Below are positions 55,775 through 64,000 of a DNA stretch of 64,000 bases, piece after piece. Within the stretch, counting starts at the first letter, position 1, and the number at the start of each line of letters is the position of its first letter. Source of the DNA: Teredinibacter haidensis. Lineage in GTDB: Bacteria; Pseudomonadota; Gammaproteobacteria; Pseudomonadales; Cellvibrionaceae. The position numbers and the translations under genes are program-made. Below the pieces are notes generated by a model, which saw nothing but the letters and a program-made list of their open reading frames with translations, was not told the DNA's origin and did not search any database. The stretch covers positions 2,925,001 through 2,989,000 of the forward strand of contig NZ_CP060084.1 in assembly GCF_014211975.1 (NCBI RefSeq), given 5' to 3'.

Positions 55775-56659
55775 CTACTGCAAGGAATGCTGCTTAAGCT
55801 CGTCAAGATCTATCCACAGCCTCTTATCTTCGACGGGCGTTTTACTCGGCAAACCAGGATTTACCAACTCAAATACTTTAAGCGAGCGTAAATCCACTTT
55901 CTCGATAACCATTTTCACCACCGGGCTGGTATAAAAATAATGATCTAAACTGCCATCCTCCACGGCCCGCATCATGCCGCGCTCAATATCGTCGGCAAGC
56001 TCTGGTTTTGTGGGCGTCACAAACAAATAGAAAGGCATGCGGTAAACAAGCATTAGAGATTTATCAACGGTTAAACTTAGCTCGGGGCGAGCGGCTATCT
56101 CTCCCCAAGGCTCATGAATGCCTCGAGGGAAGGCATCAAAGCGTTTACCATCGGCCATATGGAAGAGGCCTTCATATTTATTGGATTTCACCACCGTCAT
56201 ACCGTTTGCTTCCATAATTTCGGTATCGCTCCAATCTCGCCCCTGGCCATATTTAAATTCGAGCAAACGGTTCCTATCCTTTACGCGGCTAAACAGATTA
56301 GCGTTATCCTTGTGTACGATTAAAACACGAAAGCCCAGCAAGCCCTTATAAAGCGGTATCCGAATGGGAATGACTGCAGACTCTATATCCCTGTTGGTTG
56401 CCGTCCACATAACATCGACCGCACCATCAATAAGGCTTTGCTTTTGCCTTTCGCCGGTATACAGGCCTTCCGAAATATTGAATGTATATTTTTTGTCGCT
56501 GTTAGCAAGCGCCAGCTTGAGCGCACCAATAGCGTATCCGGCATTGGCGTCCCCGCGGGAAACAATGTTTACTTGAATTTGAGCTAGAGCGCCAGGCACA
56601 CATACGATACAACAGAACAACAAACGCGCCAGCCGCAGCAAAGAGATAGGCTTAGCCAT
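55775..56659 (-). CDS. Orphan periplasmic solute-binding-like protein
   Basis: Encodes 294 residues. Signal peptide cut after PGALA. The mature part is a type II periplasmic binding fold (PBP2): YAIGALKLALANS, DGAVDVMWTATNRDIES, VYRMPFYLFVTPT. No transporter genes are nearby, so it may be a sensor component or a stand-alone scavenger rather than part of an ABC system. Cysteines in the signal are not in a lipobox. Ligand unknown. Confidence 0.75.
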   Translation of the reverse strand: MAKPISLLRLARLLFCCIVCVPGALAQIQVNIVSRGDANAGYAIGALKLALANSDKKYTFNISEGLYTGERQKQSLIDGAVDVMWTATNRDIESAVIPIRIPLYKGLLGFRVLIVHKDNANLFSRVKDRNRLLEFKYGQGRDWSDTEIMEANGMTVVKSNKYEGLFHMADGKRFDAFPRGIHEPWGEIAARPELSLTVDKSLMLVYRMPFYLFVTPTKPELADDIERGMMRAVEDGSLDHYFYTSPVVKMVIEKVDLRSLKVFELVNPGLPSKTPVEDKRLWIDLDELKQHSLQ

Positions 56660-56783
56660 TGCACAACTCTATTAAAATTGGTGCCTTTAAGCGTAGTACA
56701 AAAAAACGTCAACCACCCACTGCTAGAAGTCTAAACAACCATTAGTAGTGGGCTAGAAGCACAGGAAATCCCTAGAAGACTAT

Positions 56784-57716
56784 CTAGTGATAATGCACCT
56801 TTTCTACTTTTTCCAGCTTAACCGAAGACGTTAAGCCCTTGTAAAAAGTACGCGTCATTTTCTCTGTGCTGATAAAAGACCAATTCCATTTTTCGTGATA
56901 TTTTTCCAGCGGGTTTTTCGCGACAATCTCGTCTTCGCTAAGCCCCTTATCAATTAAGACTTGAACGCGTTTTCTCGCGTCTTCAAGCATCTCAATTGAC
57001 GCTTTCAGATCGGACTTGTTCGCCAACGGGCCATGACCGGCAATAATTTTGGTCTTATCATCGGCCATATCATAAACCATTTTTTGCGCGGCTATATAGC
57101 CCTCTGTTGACCCACCATTGCCGAGATCGATATACGGAAACATCCCATTAAACAACACATCACCCGCGTGGATAATATTGGCACCAGTAAAATGAACAAC
57201 AGTATCCCCGTTTGTATGCGCCCTACCCAAGTACACCAAATGTGCATCAACATCATTAAAGTGCAAGGCTAAATGCTGGGAAAAAGTGATTACAGGAAGA
57301 GCCCCCTTGGGAGCCTTTTCCAGGCCGTTCTTGCCAGGCACACCCTTTTCCAATAAATTCGCTCGCAGGTTTTCATGCGCAATAATATGCGCCCCCTGTT
57401 CGGCAAAAGCGACATTATTTCCAGTATGGTCAGCATGCACATGCGTATTGATTAAAAAATCAATTGGTTTACCGGCAACTTCTTCAATTTTTTTATTCAG
57501 GGTGTCTAACAGCGGTGGCATGCTGTCATCAATCATAAAGACACCATCTTTTCCAATCGAGAGTAGAATATTACCACCGGCAAAACCACCTACACCTTCT
57601 AATAGAACCATTCCAGGCGAAAGTGGTGTTGATTTAAATTGAATATTTTCTTCTGCATAAGTGCACGAAATCGAAACCACCGACAACGCACACAAAAGAC
57701 GATATAGATATTTCAT
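56784..57716 (-). CDS. Secreted MBL-fold metallohydrolase
   Basis: Encodes 310 residues from ATG 57716. Signal peptide cut near SCTYA. The zinc motif HxHxDH is intact: INTHVHADHTGNN (His 92, His 94, Asp 96, His 97); further ligands lie in GRAHTNGDTVVHF and AGHGPLANKSD. These features resemble periplasmic MBL hydrolases such as quinoprotein-relay-type or B3-like lactamases; substrate unknown. It stands alone between the binding protein and the cellulase. Confidence 0.85.
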   Translation of the reverse strand: MKYLYRLLCALSVVSISCTYAEENIQFKSTPLSPGMVLLEGVGGFAGGNILLSIGKDGVFMIDDSMPPLLDTLNKKIEEVAGKPIDFLINTHVHADHTGNNVAFAEQGAHIIAHENLRANLLEKGVPGKNGLEKAPKGALPVITFSQHLALHFNDVDAHLVYLGRAHTNGDTVVHFTGANIIHAGDVLFNGMFPYIDLGNGGSTEGYIAAQKMVYDMADDKTKIIAGHGPLANKSDLKASIEMLEDARKRVQVLIDKGLSEDEIVAKNPLEKYHEKWNWSFISTEKMTRTFYKGLTSSVKLEKVEKVHYH

Positions 57717-57982
57717 AGCTGCTTCCCTTATCACTTTTTAACACGACAATTTTTAAATAATCATTCAACGATAACACACCTAGTGAACGCTACTCACTAG
57801 AGGTTACAAAACACCACTCTAAATGTTTTCACACAAGATAGAAGTCACAAAGCTCCCACTCCCCAACACACCCCTCTCGGCAATCGCCTAATTAGAGGCT
57901 ACGGCAGCGCTTTAACGCGTGAACGTACAAATAGTTGAGCGGTAGTAGCAAGAAGGCATAATACTGGGTAAGCAAACAAAAA
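57717..57982. other. Intergenic region upstream of the MBL gene
   Basis: This holds the promoter side of the leftward MBL gene and ends at the cellulase terminator. No open frame or further motif was recognised. Confidence 0.35.
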
Positions 57983-58022
57983 GGGAGCCTTGCCACCTAG
58001 TGTAAACATTGGCAAGGCTCCC
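57983..58022 (-). terminator. Terminator of the cellulase gene
   Basis: GGGAGCCTTGCCA (57983-57995) pairs perfectly with TGGCAAGGCTCCC (58010-58022). On the minus strand it is followed by TTTTTG. It lies 65 bases past the cellulase stop codon. Confidence 0.9.
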
Positions 58023-58086
58023 TCTTTTGTTCTTAATAACACGGTTTAGTGAGAATTAACCGCTAAGTGTCATTCAAACGTCAACC

Positions 58087-59262
58087 TTACCAGTTCTTAA
58101 CAATGCCCTTCACCAGAAGGCCCGACTCGGTTAAATCGCTATCGGACCAACCGCCAGAAACACTGCTACCTGGCTTGAGTACCGAGGCACTTTCGTTCTT
58201 ATCATTTAACGCCCAGTTGGCGTGACTGATATTGTTATCCTTTAAAAAGGTCATCCAAGCTTCTGTTTCCGCTGTCGCAACGGCGCCATCACCATTGGCG
58301 CTTACACTGCCCCACTCGGTTACAAATAATGCAATACCGTTGTTCATCGCCGTTGTCGCTTTATCGCGCAGCCAACCGGTATGTGTTCCCGCATAAAAAT
58401 GCAGGGTATACGCAATATTGATTTGGCTCGTAATAGGGTCGTTAGATGCTGTATCCACCTGCTGGGACCAGACGGGCGTGCCCACAATAATCAGATTATC
58501 GGGGTCGACTGCGCGGATCGCAGCGATCACGTCTTCAGCGTACACTTTAATGTCACTCCACGACGTATTACCCGAATCGCTACCGTTAGCGAATTTGTTG
58601 TCTGGCTCATTATAAATTTCGTAAATAACATTGTTATGGTTTCCGTAGATCTGAGCCATCTCAGTAAAGAAATCAATCGCTTCTGTCTGGTACTCTTCCG
58701 CGTGATGGCTGTGCCAATCGATAATCACATACATATCGTTGGCGATTGCCGCATCAACAACGGTCTTTACTTTGTTCTTGTTCTTCGTTGGGTCGGAGAT
58801 GTAACCCCCACTTTCATTCACACCCATGGCCGCACGGATCAGTTTTGCATTCCAGTCCTGTTTAACCCAGGTAACAACGTCTGCGGTGTAGTAGTCTTCG
58901 CCACCCCAACCATTATTCGCCCAAAATAAGCTTGGCCCCGCAATGCTGGTTTCAACCCCACCAAATAACACCTGACTACCACTTACGGTAATAGCAGGAA
59001 CACCACTGGCAGCCATAGACGAGCTAGAAGACGTTGAGCTGGATGAACTGCTGACAACAGAGCTTTGTGATGAAGAAGAGCTGCTCGAAGACGAGCTTGA
59101 GGACGATATTGCGCTGCTACTGGAACTACTTTCAGATAACGAAGAGGAAGAAGATGAAGAAGAGCTACCAGAAGAACTTCCGCCACCACAGGCAGTAAGA
59201 AGAGTAATTGCGGCCGCGACTAGGGCCACCCTCATATTTGAAGAAAAATCGGGACGTTGCAT
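58087..59262 (-). CDS. GH5 cellulase lipoprotein with polyserine linker
   Basis: Encodes 391 residues. The signal ends in the lipobox LTAC (Cys 25). Residues 29-83 are a polyserine linker with few other residues, then a GH5 (subfamily 2-like) barrel from about 88 to the end. Acid/base Glu 219 is in YEIYNEPDN and nucleophile Glu 316 in LFVTEWGSV; IIDWHSHHAEEY carries the conserved barrel His. It cuts beta-1,4-glucan at the cell surface. No CBM is attached. ATG 59235 is a second possible start, but neither has a strong ribosome site. Polyserine linkers mark Saccharophagus/Teredinibacter/Cellvibrio enzymes. Confidence 0.92.
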   Translation of the reverse strand: MQRPDFSSNMRVALVAAAITLLTACGGGSSSGSSSSSSSSSLSESSSSSSAISSSSSSSSSSSSSQSSVVSSSSSSTSSSSSMAASGVPAITVSGSQVLFGGVETSIAGPSLFWANNGWGGEDYYTADVVTWVKQDWNAKLIRAAMGVNESGGYISDPTKNKNKVKTVVDAAIANDMYVIIDWHSHHAEEYQTEAIDFFTEMAQIYGNHNNVIYEIYNEPDNKFANGSDSGNTSWSDIKVYAEDVIAAIRAVDPDNLIIVGTPVWSQQVDTASNDPITSQINIAYTLHFYAGTHTGWLRDKATTAMNNGIALFVTEWGSVSANGDGAVATAETEAWMTFLKDNNISHANWALNDKNESASVLKPGSSVSGGWSDSDLTESGLLVKGIVKNW

Positions 59263-59802
59263 AATGAGCTAAACCTATGATTCTAGAGTAATTTCGTGTC
59301 AATTATGGCATTTAAAACAATGCGATTATATGCTGATATCACCATGCACCCCTTATAGATTGGACCAAAGCACCAACAGCCGGTTGGCGCATATTACCCC
59401 TTTTGGTGATTCAAAATTCCGGTTTTTGATTAAACCAAAAAAATCTCAACCTATCTTAGTGCAGCTCATATCGCTATGTGATTCTATTCAATCACGGGTG
59501 ACCATTAAGATAAGACTCTTTTATCGAGTACCGCTTAACCTCACTCAAATTCTAAAACCCAGGCCCAAGGGCACATACTCCGTCAAAAGGGTCCACATTC
59601 GTTGCACACGGACACTCTGCGCCCCCATCAGGGCAAGCAGCACACGCTCTGCGCTTGAAGGCCCACAGAGAAAGCCCTTGCGTGTTCTACAACCTGAATT
59701 TACGTAATATACAATTGATACGGGATAGATGCGTGGCGGTGGGAGTTGAGGCTATCGCGGCGCGTGGTAAGCTATTAAACAAGTGGGGTGCTAGCGGTAT
59801 AC
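59263..59802. other. Non-coding region
   Basis: A 125-codon plus frame (59330-59707) is rejected: Arg/Pro/Thr-rich, no ribosome site, no family. The promoter of the leftward cellulase gene lies near 59270-59340. Nothing else was recognised. Confidence 0.4.
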
Positions 59803-60831
59803 TTAGTCCGTGACCTCGTTTTTTATACGGCGAATTTCAGGAAGTAAACCCAAAAAAACCTTATAAATATCTGGATCTATATGGTGGCCAGCCATTTCAC
59901 TCATAATGGTAAGTGTTGTCGACTCATCATACGCAGCTTTGTATACACGCTCGTGACTTAGCGCATCATATACATCGGCAATAGTTGTAATACGTGCGCC
60001 CTCGGGAATGTCGCTTGCTTTCAGACCCTCCGGGTAGCCTGCTCCATCCCATCGTTCATGATGGCAGCGTGCAATCTCCGCGGCCATATTCATCATCGGA
60101 ATATTGGTACCGGAAAGCATTTGTGCACCGATAGCCGCATGGGTTTTCATCACCTCAAATTCTTCCGCTGTCAGACGACCAGGTTTCTGTAATACTGCAT
60201 CGGGAATACCAATTTTTCCAATATCATGCATGGGTGCGGCCATACGAATCTGATCGACCATCTCACGACTCCAGCCCAACGCCTCGGCAATGACCGCAGA
60301 GTACAATCCTATGCGACGAATATGCGCACCGGTCTCTTCATCGCGATAACCTGCTGCCGCTAATAACCGAAAAGCAATCTGTTCTTCACGATGCTTTAAT
60401 TGAGCGGTACGTTTTTGAACCTCCAACTCCAAACATTCTTCGACCAACAAATGCTCGCGAGCTTCCTGCAGCATACGTACATCATTTTGATATTTCTCGC
60501 CTAAATCTTCTATTAATAGAAGGCGCTCGCCATCAAGAAAAATGGCCGAGGCTTCCAACGCCAGCTGCCGACCCGCACCGCCGTCTTCAATCCAGGGGCC
60601 CGAGCGCAAGGGCTCTGCGACACGCTTAGCCCAATGCTTACCGGCATCGATAGAGAAGTTTTCCAAAAAATGCATTTCTCGAAGATAACTCAGGGGCTCG
60701 CCTATATTGCCGGAGAACAACGCGCGCATACTGGGGGGAATTTCGGTAAGTAACTCTGTTTCACCCGGTAGGCCTTGCTTTAGAACCACAAGGTTAAGAG
60801 CATTAAGAAGGGGCCCGAATAAACAATTCAT
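59803..60831 (-). CDS. HD-GYP cyclic-di-GMP phosphodiesterase
   Basis: Encodes 342 residues. The N-terminal region (about 50-115) looks PAS-like (FLENFSIDAGKHW, FLDGERLLLIEDLG), joined by a helical linker (115-150) to an HD-GYP domain. Catalytic HD 202-203 in APMHDIGKIGIPD; HHERWDGAGYPEGLK with intact GYP (265-267); ITTIADVYDAL. It should degrade cyclic-di-GMP in the cytoplasm. It starts five bases after the Rab-like GTPase gene stop and is the last gene of the four-gene operon, which suggests that its activity is linked to the GTPase. Confidence 0.88.
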   Translation of the reverse strand: MNCLFGPLLNALNLVVLKQGLPGETELLTEIPPSMRALFSGNIGEPLSYLREMHFLENFSIDAGKHWAKRVAEPLRSGPWIEDGGAGRQLALEASAIFLDGERLLLIEDLGEKYQNDVRMLQEAREHLLVEECLELEVQKRTAQLKHREEQIAFRLLAAAGYRDEETGAHIRRIGLYSAVIAEALGWSREMVDQIRMAAPMHDIGKIGIPDAVLQKPGRLTAEEFEVMKTHAAIGAQMLSGTNIPMMNMAAEIARCHHERWDGAGYPEGLKASDIPEGARITTIADVYDALSHERVYKAAYDESTTLTIMSEMAGHHIDPDIYKVFLGLLPEIRRIKNEVTD

Positions 60832-60836
60832 ATCAG

Positions 60837-61331
60837 CTAACTAATCATTTGCTCTGCAAGAGATAAAAATAACGCTTCGACTTCTTCACCAGTTTTAGCA
60901 CTGGTATGTAAAACCGGGCTATGCAACGCACCCAGGTTTTGAAAATCTTCGTCGCTTAGCAACCAATCCTGTTTTAGATCCGCTTTATTTAAGGCTATCA
61001 CGTACGGCACATTATCGAGAACTTCGGCAGAACACTTCTGTAGACGGAGGGCTCGCTCCAATGTTTTAGGCCGGGTGGGGTCAACCACCAAAATATAACC
61101 TGACGCACCGCGCAGGTAGGACGTTTTCAGCTTACAAAACTCATCTTCCCCTGCCAGATCCCAAATCATCAATGTAACATCCTCGCCCTTACAGACAAGT
61201 TGTTTTTTATCGACCTTCACTCCTACCGTTGTGAGATAACGCTCATCAAAAATACTTTCAACAAACTGTTTAACTAGGCTGGTTTTACCAACGGCGAAAG
61301 CTCCAATTAAACAAATTTTTTTTTGAATCAT
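60837..61331 (-). CDS. Rab/Ras-like small GTPase
   Basis: Encodes 164 residues from ATG 61331; a TTG four codons upstream is less likely. All G-motifs are present: G1 GAFAVGKTS (10-18), G2 in YLTTVGVK, G3 WDLAGEDE (57-64), G4 NKAD (115-118), G5 TSAK (143-146). In G3 the residue matching the Ras catalytic Gln is Glu, so intrinsic hydrolysis may be slow and depend on a partner. No C-terminal lipid-attachment cysteine. It lies between the roadblock-like/OmpA protein and the HD-GYP gene. Bacterial Ras-like GTPases such as MglA govern cell polarity; here the role is unknown. Confidence 0.9.
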   Translation of the reverse strand: MIQKKICLIGAFAVGKTSLVKQFVESIFDERYLTTVGVKVDKKQLVCKGEDVTLMIWDLAGEDEFCKLKTSYLRGASGYILVVDPTRPKTLERALRLQKCSAEVLDNVPYVIALNKADLKQDWLLSDEDFQNLGALHSPVLHTSAKTGEEVEALFLSLAEQMIS

Positions 61332-61372
61332 TTTACGTAGCAATCTAGTTTATTCAGCATTAAGGGAAGCCC

Positions 61373-63133
61373 CTACGGTTCTTTTAGAGAAGCGTTTATA
61401 CCAATACGACGGAGAGACTGATCTTGCTCTCGCGACCCTTCGCCAGCCTCCGTATTTACATTACCTTCGGCTGCGATAATGTTAGGTGAAACGCCTCGCT
61501 GAAGAAGTAAATCTCTAATAATTTGTGCCCGATTTCTGGCAATTTCCTGATTCAATCCCGGCTCACCACTGGCGTCAGTATAGCCCGTAATCCGCACCGT
61601 TAGCCCTTTATTTTTCGATGAACTCAAACGTAGAGTCTCATGTAGCTGACCCGCCAAAGTATCAATATTGGCTAGGTCCTCATCTGTGGGGTGAACCTGT
61701 CCAATGGCGTAATATATCACCAGGCCATTAACCGCTTCCAACAAACCCTGCAGTTTAACCGCATCGGGATCAATAACCACAAGCCCACCAGTCTCCAGCT
61801 GCTCAACACCTAACAATAAAGGTGCACGGCGTTCGAGCTTTTGCTGCCAAGCTGTATCAGCGCGACCAGAGATAGCCAAAGTGCCATTATGGAACAACAG
61901 CGTTACACTGGCTGGAGGCTGCAGTGCTTTTTCTGCGCGCTTTAAGATCAATTCCGGCGCAGCGGAAATAAAATTCTGCCACTGAAACTCAAACCCTTTT
62001 CCGTGTATATGAGATGGATCCAGTATTAGCGATAGAGGCCTGGCCAACGGATCTTTTAATCCTCGAACTTTGCCGTAGGAATGTTCGAGGATTTCAATTC
62101 CGGGTTCGTGGGATAGCAAATCAACCATAGCGTTCCACTGGCGAGCACTGCGGTAGCTGCCGTACGCCCAAAAAACCAAACCAATAGCGACTAACATCAG
62201 AAAAATAGACGCAAACCAGTTGGAATTTTTTTTCTTCTCAAACCCTGGAGAAAGCACCGACTTCAAGCAGGGCTGCAACAACTCCTCCAGCCTTATTAAA
62301 GCAGTGCTCACGCCAGAATAATGCTGAAATTCATAGCCATAGACATGGTGACACTCTTCCAAAGAGGCGGTCATCACACCGCGGTATTCAGATGTCACAT
62401 GACCGCGAACAACGCTAGCAATTACAGCTTCGGGCCCCTGTTCCACTAAAACGGTAAGATCGCCCAACTGCATAGTGCTCAGCCGAGCATCCTCCGAAAC
62501 ACTAAAGGAGTCGGAGATAAAATCTTGGATCGCCGTTAACATACCCGACACCATATCAGGGTCTTTACTGATGGCGTCGTGTGACATCAGGTGGTGCAGC
62601 AGTAAACCCGTATCGCGGTGGATTAAAAACACCTGCTCTACGTGGTAAAGCCTGGTTTTTAAAAGTACCACCTCGGAATAACTGCGACCACTGCGCCAGG
62701 CGTCAATACGCCAACCTAGGGATTTCAGCGAGAAACTCTGCTCCAAGGCCTGGTTAAAACTTTCAAATAGCTGCGCAAAGGATTCCCGAATAGATTTACG
62801 AATTGCAGGCCCCATAACCGGGTACAGCACATGGGCAATAGCTCTTCGATTATTACCGATAGAACGTTGTAAAGCGTTTTCGATAGTCGTGCCCAAGGCC
62901 GCGGCTACAGAGCTGTCCTGGCGAGCCCGAATTTGCAAAGCTTCAGAGATAACCTTCGCCACTGAAACACTAAACTGATGAGGGTTTTCCAGCTGCTGCT
63001 TAAGTGCCAATAACTCACCTAGCTCCGCACCCAGAAGCAGACTTCGCAAGCGCTGAAGATCATCGCCAGATGTTGGTTCGTGACCTGAAGCGGCGAACAC
63101 GTTTTCCGTTCGTTTCGGAGCAACCGTTTCCAT
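61373..63133 (-). CDS. Membrane protein, roadblock-like and OmpA domains
   Basis: Encodes 586 residues. The N-terminal 140 are helical. Residues about 165-245 (VEQVFLIHRDTGLLLHHL, then MQLGDLTVLVEQGPEAVIAS) resemble a roadblock/longin fold, the type that regulates small GTPases. One membrane helix (305-326) follows, so the N-terminus is cytoplasmic and the rest periplasmic. A BON-like segment lies around 395-440. The OmpA/MotB peptidoglycan domain lies around 480-580 (VRITGYTDASGEPGLNQEIA, RNRAQIIRDLLLQRGV). It could connect murein to the GTPase encoded next door. The roadblock assignment is from pattern only. Confidence 0.8.
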   Translation of the reverse strand: METVAPKRTENVFAASGHEPTSGDDLQRLRSLLLGAELGELLALKQQLENPHQFSVSVAKVISEALQIRARQDSSVAAALGTTIENALQRSIGNNRRAIAHVLYPVMGPAIRKSIRESFAQLFESFNQALEQSFSLKSLGWRIDAWRSGRSYSEVVLLKTRLYHVEQVFLIHRDTGLLLHHLMSHDAISKDPDMVSGMLTAIQDFISDSFSVSEDARLSTMQLGDLTVLVEQGPEAVIASVVRGHVTSEYRGVMTASLEECHHVYGYEFQHYSGVSTALIRLEELLQPCLKSVLSPGFEKKKNSNWFASIFLMLVAIGLVFWAYGSYRSARQWNAMVDLLSHEPGIEILEHSYGKVRGLKDPLARPLSLILDPSHIHGKGFEFQWQNFISAAPELILKRAEKALQPPASVTLLFHNGTLAISGRADTAWQQKLERRAPLLLGVEQLETGGLVVIDPDAVKLQGLLEAVNGLVIYYAIGQVHPTDEDLANIDTLAGQLHETLRLSSSKNKGLTVRITGYTDASGEPGLNQEIARNRAQIIRDLLLQRGVSPNIIAAEGNVNTEAGEGSREQDQSLRRIGINASLKEP

Positions 63134-63141
63134 TAGACGCT

Positions 63142-63699
63142 CTATGCCTGGTCAGGCGCAGCCGGATTAGAATCGCTTAACTGGCTGGCAATGCCACTCA
63201 GCAGGCTTGCCAAACTGGTGCGATCTGCTTTGTCCGCGGTAAGTTTTTCTACATTGGCCTGGATGCTTCGATTTAGTTCCGATTCAACCTTTTCGAGCTT
63301 CTGCGACATCTGTATTGAAAGGCTATCCATCTGATCCAGAATATCCACATGAGCTGCCTTATTCGCGGTATTCTGCCGTTCCAGCGTAGCGTCTATATCG
63401 TCGAGGCGGTTGTTTAGTGCAGAGTTTTCCTGCTGTCTTGCTTCGGACTCTTCCTGTAACGCGCCCATCAGAGTATCCAATCGCGTTCCAACTTCAGCAA
63501 AGCGCCTGTCGCAATCTCCGCGCAATGTAGTGATAGTGTCCACCAACTGTTGCTCAAGATCCGCCCGCTTCTGGTCGTGCTGACGAACCTGCTCGCCAAA
63601 CAGAATTTCCCGAACCTGCACTAGCGCCTGCAAACTGGCATCGGCTTCTAACGTATCGTCTTTCTCAGTTTTCTTGGGCGTTTTTGTGCGTGTTGTCAT
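63142..63699 (-). CDS. Coiled-coil protein heading the GTPase operon
   Basis: Encodes 185 residues from ATG 63699, which has GGGAGG upstream; an earlier start at 63795 is rejected. After a Lys/Thr-rich head, residues 30-165 are heptad-like helix (VRQHDQKRADLEQQLVDTI in part, LNNRLDDIDATLERQ, LEKVESELNRSIQ). No signal peptide or membrane segment, so cytoplasmic. It lies eight bases ahead of the OmpA-domain gene. It may be a scaffold or length ruler for the complex. No family recognised. Confidence 0.75.
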   Translation of the reverse strand: MTTRTKTPKKTEKDDTLEADASLQALVQVREILFGEQVRQHDQKRADLEQQLVDTITTLRGDCDRRFAEVGTRLDTLMGALQEESEARQQENSALNNRLDDIDATLERQNTANKAAHVDILDQMDSLSIQMSQKLEKVESELNRSIQANVEKLTADKADRTSLASLLSGIASQLSDSNPAAPDQA

Positions 63700-63870
63700 T
63701 ATTACCTCCCTGGGGATAATGTGGGAATAACCCGTATTAACACCTACAGAGCCCCGGCAGGGGTCTCTTGGCCATTTATTAACTATAGCTGCCACACCAA
63801 TTTCCGTCAGTTTTATACCCAGCTTGAAGGAAATAGCTCAGTCTTAGAACAAAACAATGGGCAGCCTACT

Positions 63871-64000
63871 GTGTCTTTTCAACTATATCAATTCAGACGA
63901 CAAGATCACGACCTAAATTTGTGTGAGCGCGAAGACTTCAAACGTAGAGACAGGGAAAGAATGTACAACTCGCTGGAGCTTACCACCGCGCAGCTACCGG
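63871..64000 (+). CDS. Possible gene start running off the right end
   Basis: A frame open from about 63826 to the window edge could start at GTG 63871: VSFQLYQFRRQDHDLNLCER, then EDFKRRDRERMYNSLELTTA. Charged, no signal peptide. There is no good ribosome site, and only 43 codons are visible, so this is tentative. It would be divergent from the GTPase operon. Confidence 0.25.
   Translation, partial: MSFQLYQFRRQDHDLNLCEREDFKRRDRERMYNSLELTTAQLP

Noticed and set aside
59330..59707. 125-codon frame
   Set aside because: Composition is Arg/Pro/Thr-rich without pattern, no ribosome site, and no family recognised.
1..64000. CRISPR arrays, tRNA or rRNA genes
   Set aside because: No regularly spaced direct repeats, no tRNA cloverleaf with conserved T-loop, and no rRNA-like sequence was noticed by eye; a covariance-model scan would be decisive.

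Overview
The window looks like a chromosomal segment of a marine, polysaccharide-degrading gammaproteobacterium. The best clue is a secreted GH5 cellulase whose lipid anchor and catalytic domain are joined by a polyserine linker (58087-59262), a style known from Saccharophagus, Teredinibacter and Cellvibrio. The YidE, YdbH/YnbE/YdbL, FrmA/FghA and CusCBA proteins are also gammaproteobacterial in character. The genus assignment is inference. No rRNA, tRNA, CRISPR array or prophage was seen.

Left end (1-8.0 kb) is decaying accessory DNA: the N-terminal part of an unknown CPFC-motif protein, a beta-ketoacyl-synthase-like pseudogene with a frameshift and three stops, an IS3 OrfA remnant next to a truncated lipoprotein gene, an NERD nuclease gene split by one amber codon, two small unknown genes, and a YidE transporter flanked by copies of a decayed repeat. 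At 8.2-9.2 kb a PEP-CTERM protein gene is preceded by a clear sigma-54 promoter. An endonuclease/exonuclease/phosphatase protein and an orphan CheA-like protein follow.

12.5-24.2 kb is a nitrogen-acquisition island. A LuxR-type response regulator and a giant hybrid kinase with an NCS1-permease-like sensor diverge from urtABCDE (urea/short-chain amide ABC transporter), followed by formamidase fmdA and fmdB. No urease is present in the window, so formamide or similar amides are plausible substrates.

24.6-42.1 kb holds envelope genes: a DUF4197 lipoprotein, a repeat-rich lipoprotein with a peptidoglycan-binding domain, a trypsin-like lipoprotein, a small beta-barrel protein, a copper/silver efflux operon (Cys/His-rich protein, cusC, cusB with CusF-like domain, cusA), and the ydbH-ynbE-ydbL envelope-lipid operon. 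Long non-coding stretches here carry several perfect hairpins and palindromes.

42.4-52.4 kb: a SulP transporter and a ribbon-helix-helix regulator share a promoter element. Then come a beta-hydroxyacid dehydrogenase, the formaldehyde-detoxification pair frmA-fghA, a TetR regulator with three identical-type operators divergent from an AhpD-like gene, and a DUF3360 permease divergent from a LysR regulator.

52.6-64 kb: a TIR-zinc-ribbon membrane protein, two GH5-type lipoproteins, a periplasmic solute-binding protein, an MBL-fold hydrolase, and a compact four-gene operon: coiled-coil protein, roadblock-like/OmpA membrane protein, Rab-like small GTPase, HD-GYP phosphodiesterase. This last operon is the best candidate in the window for a poorly described system.
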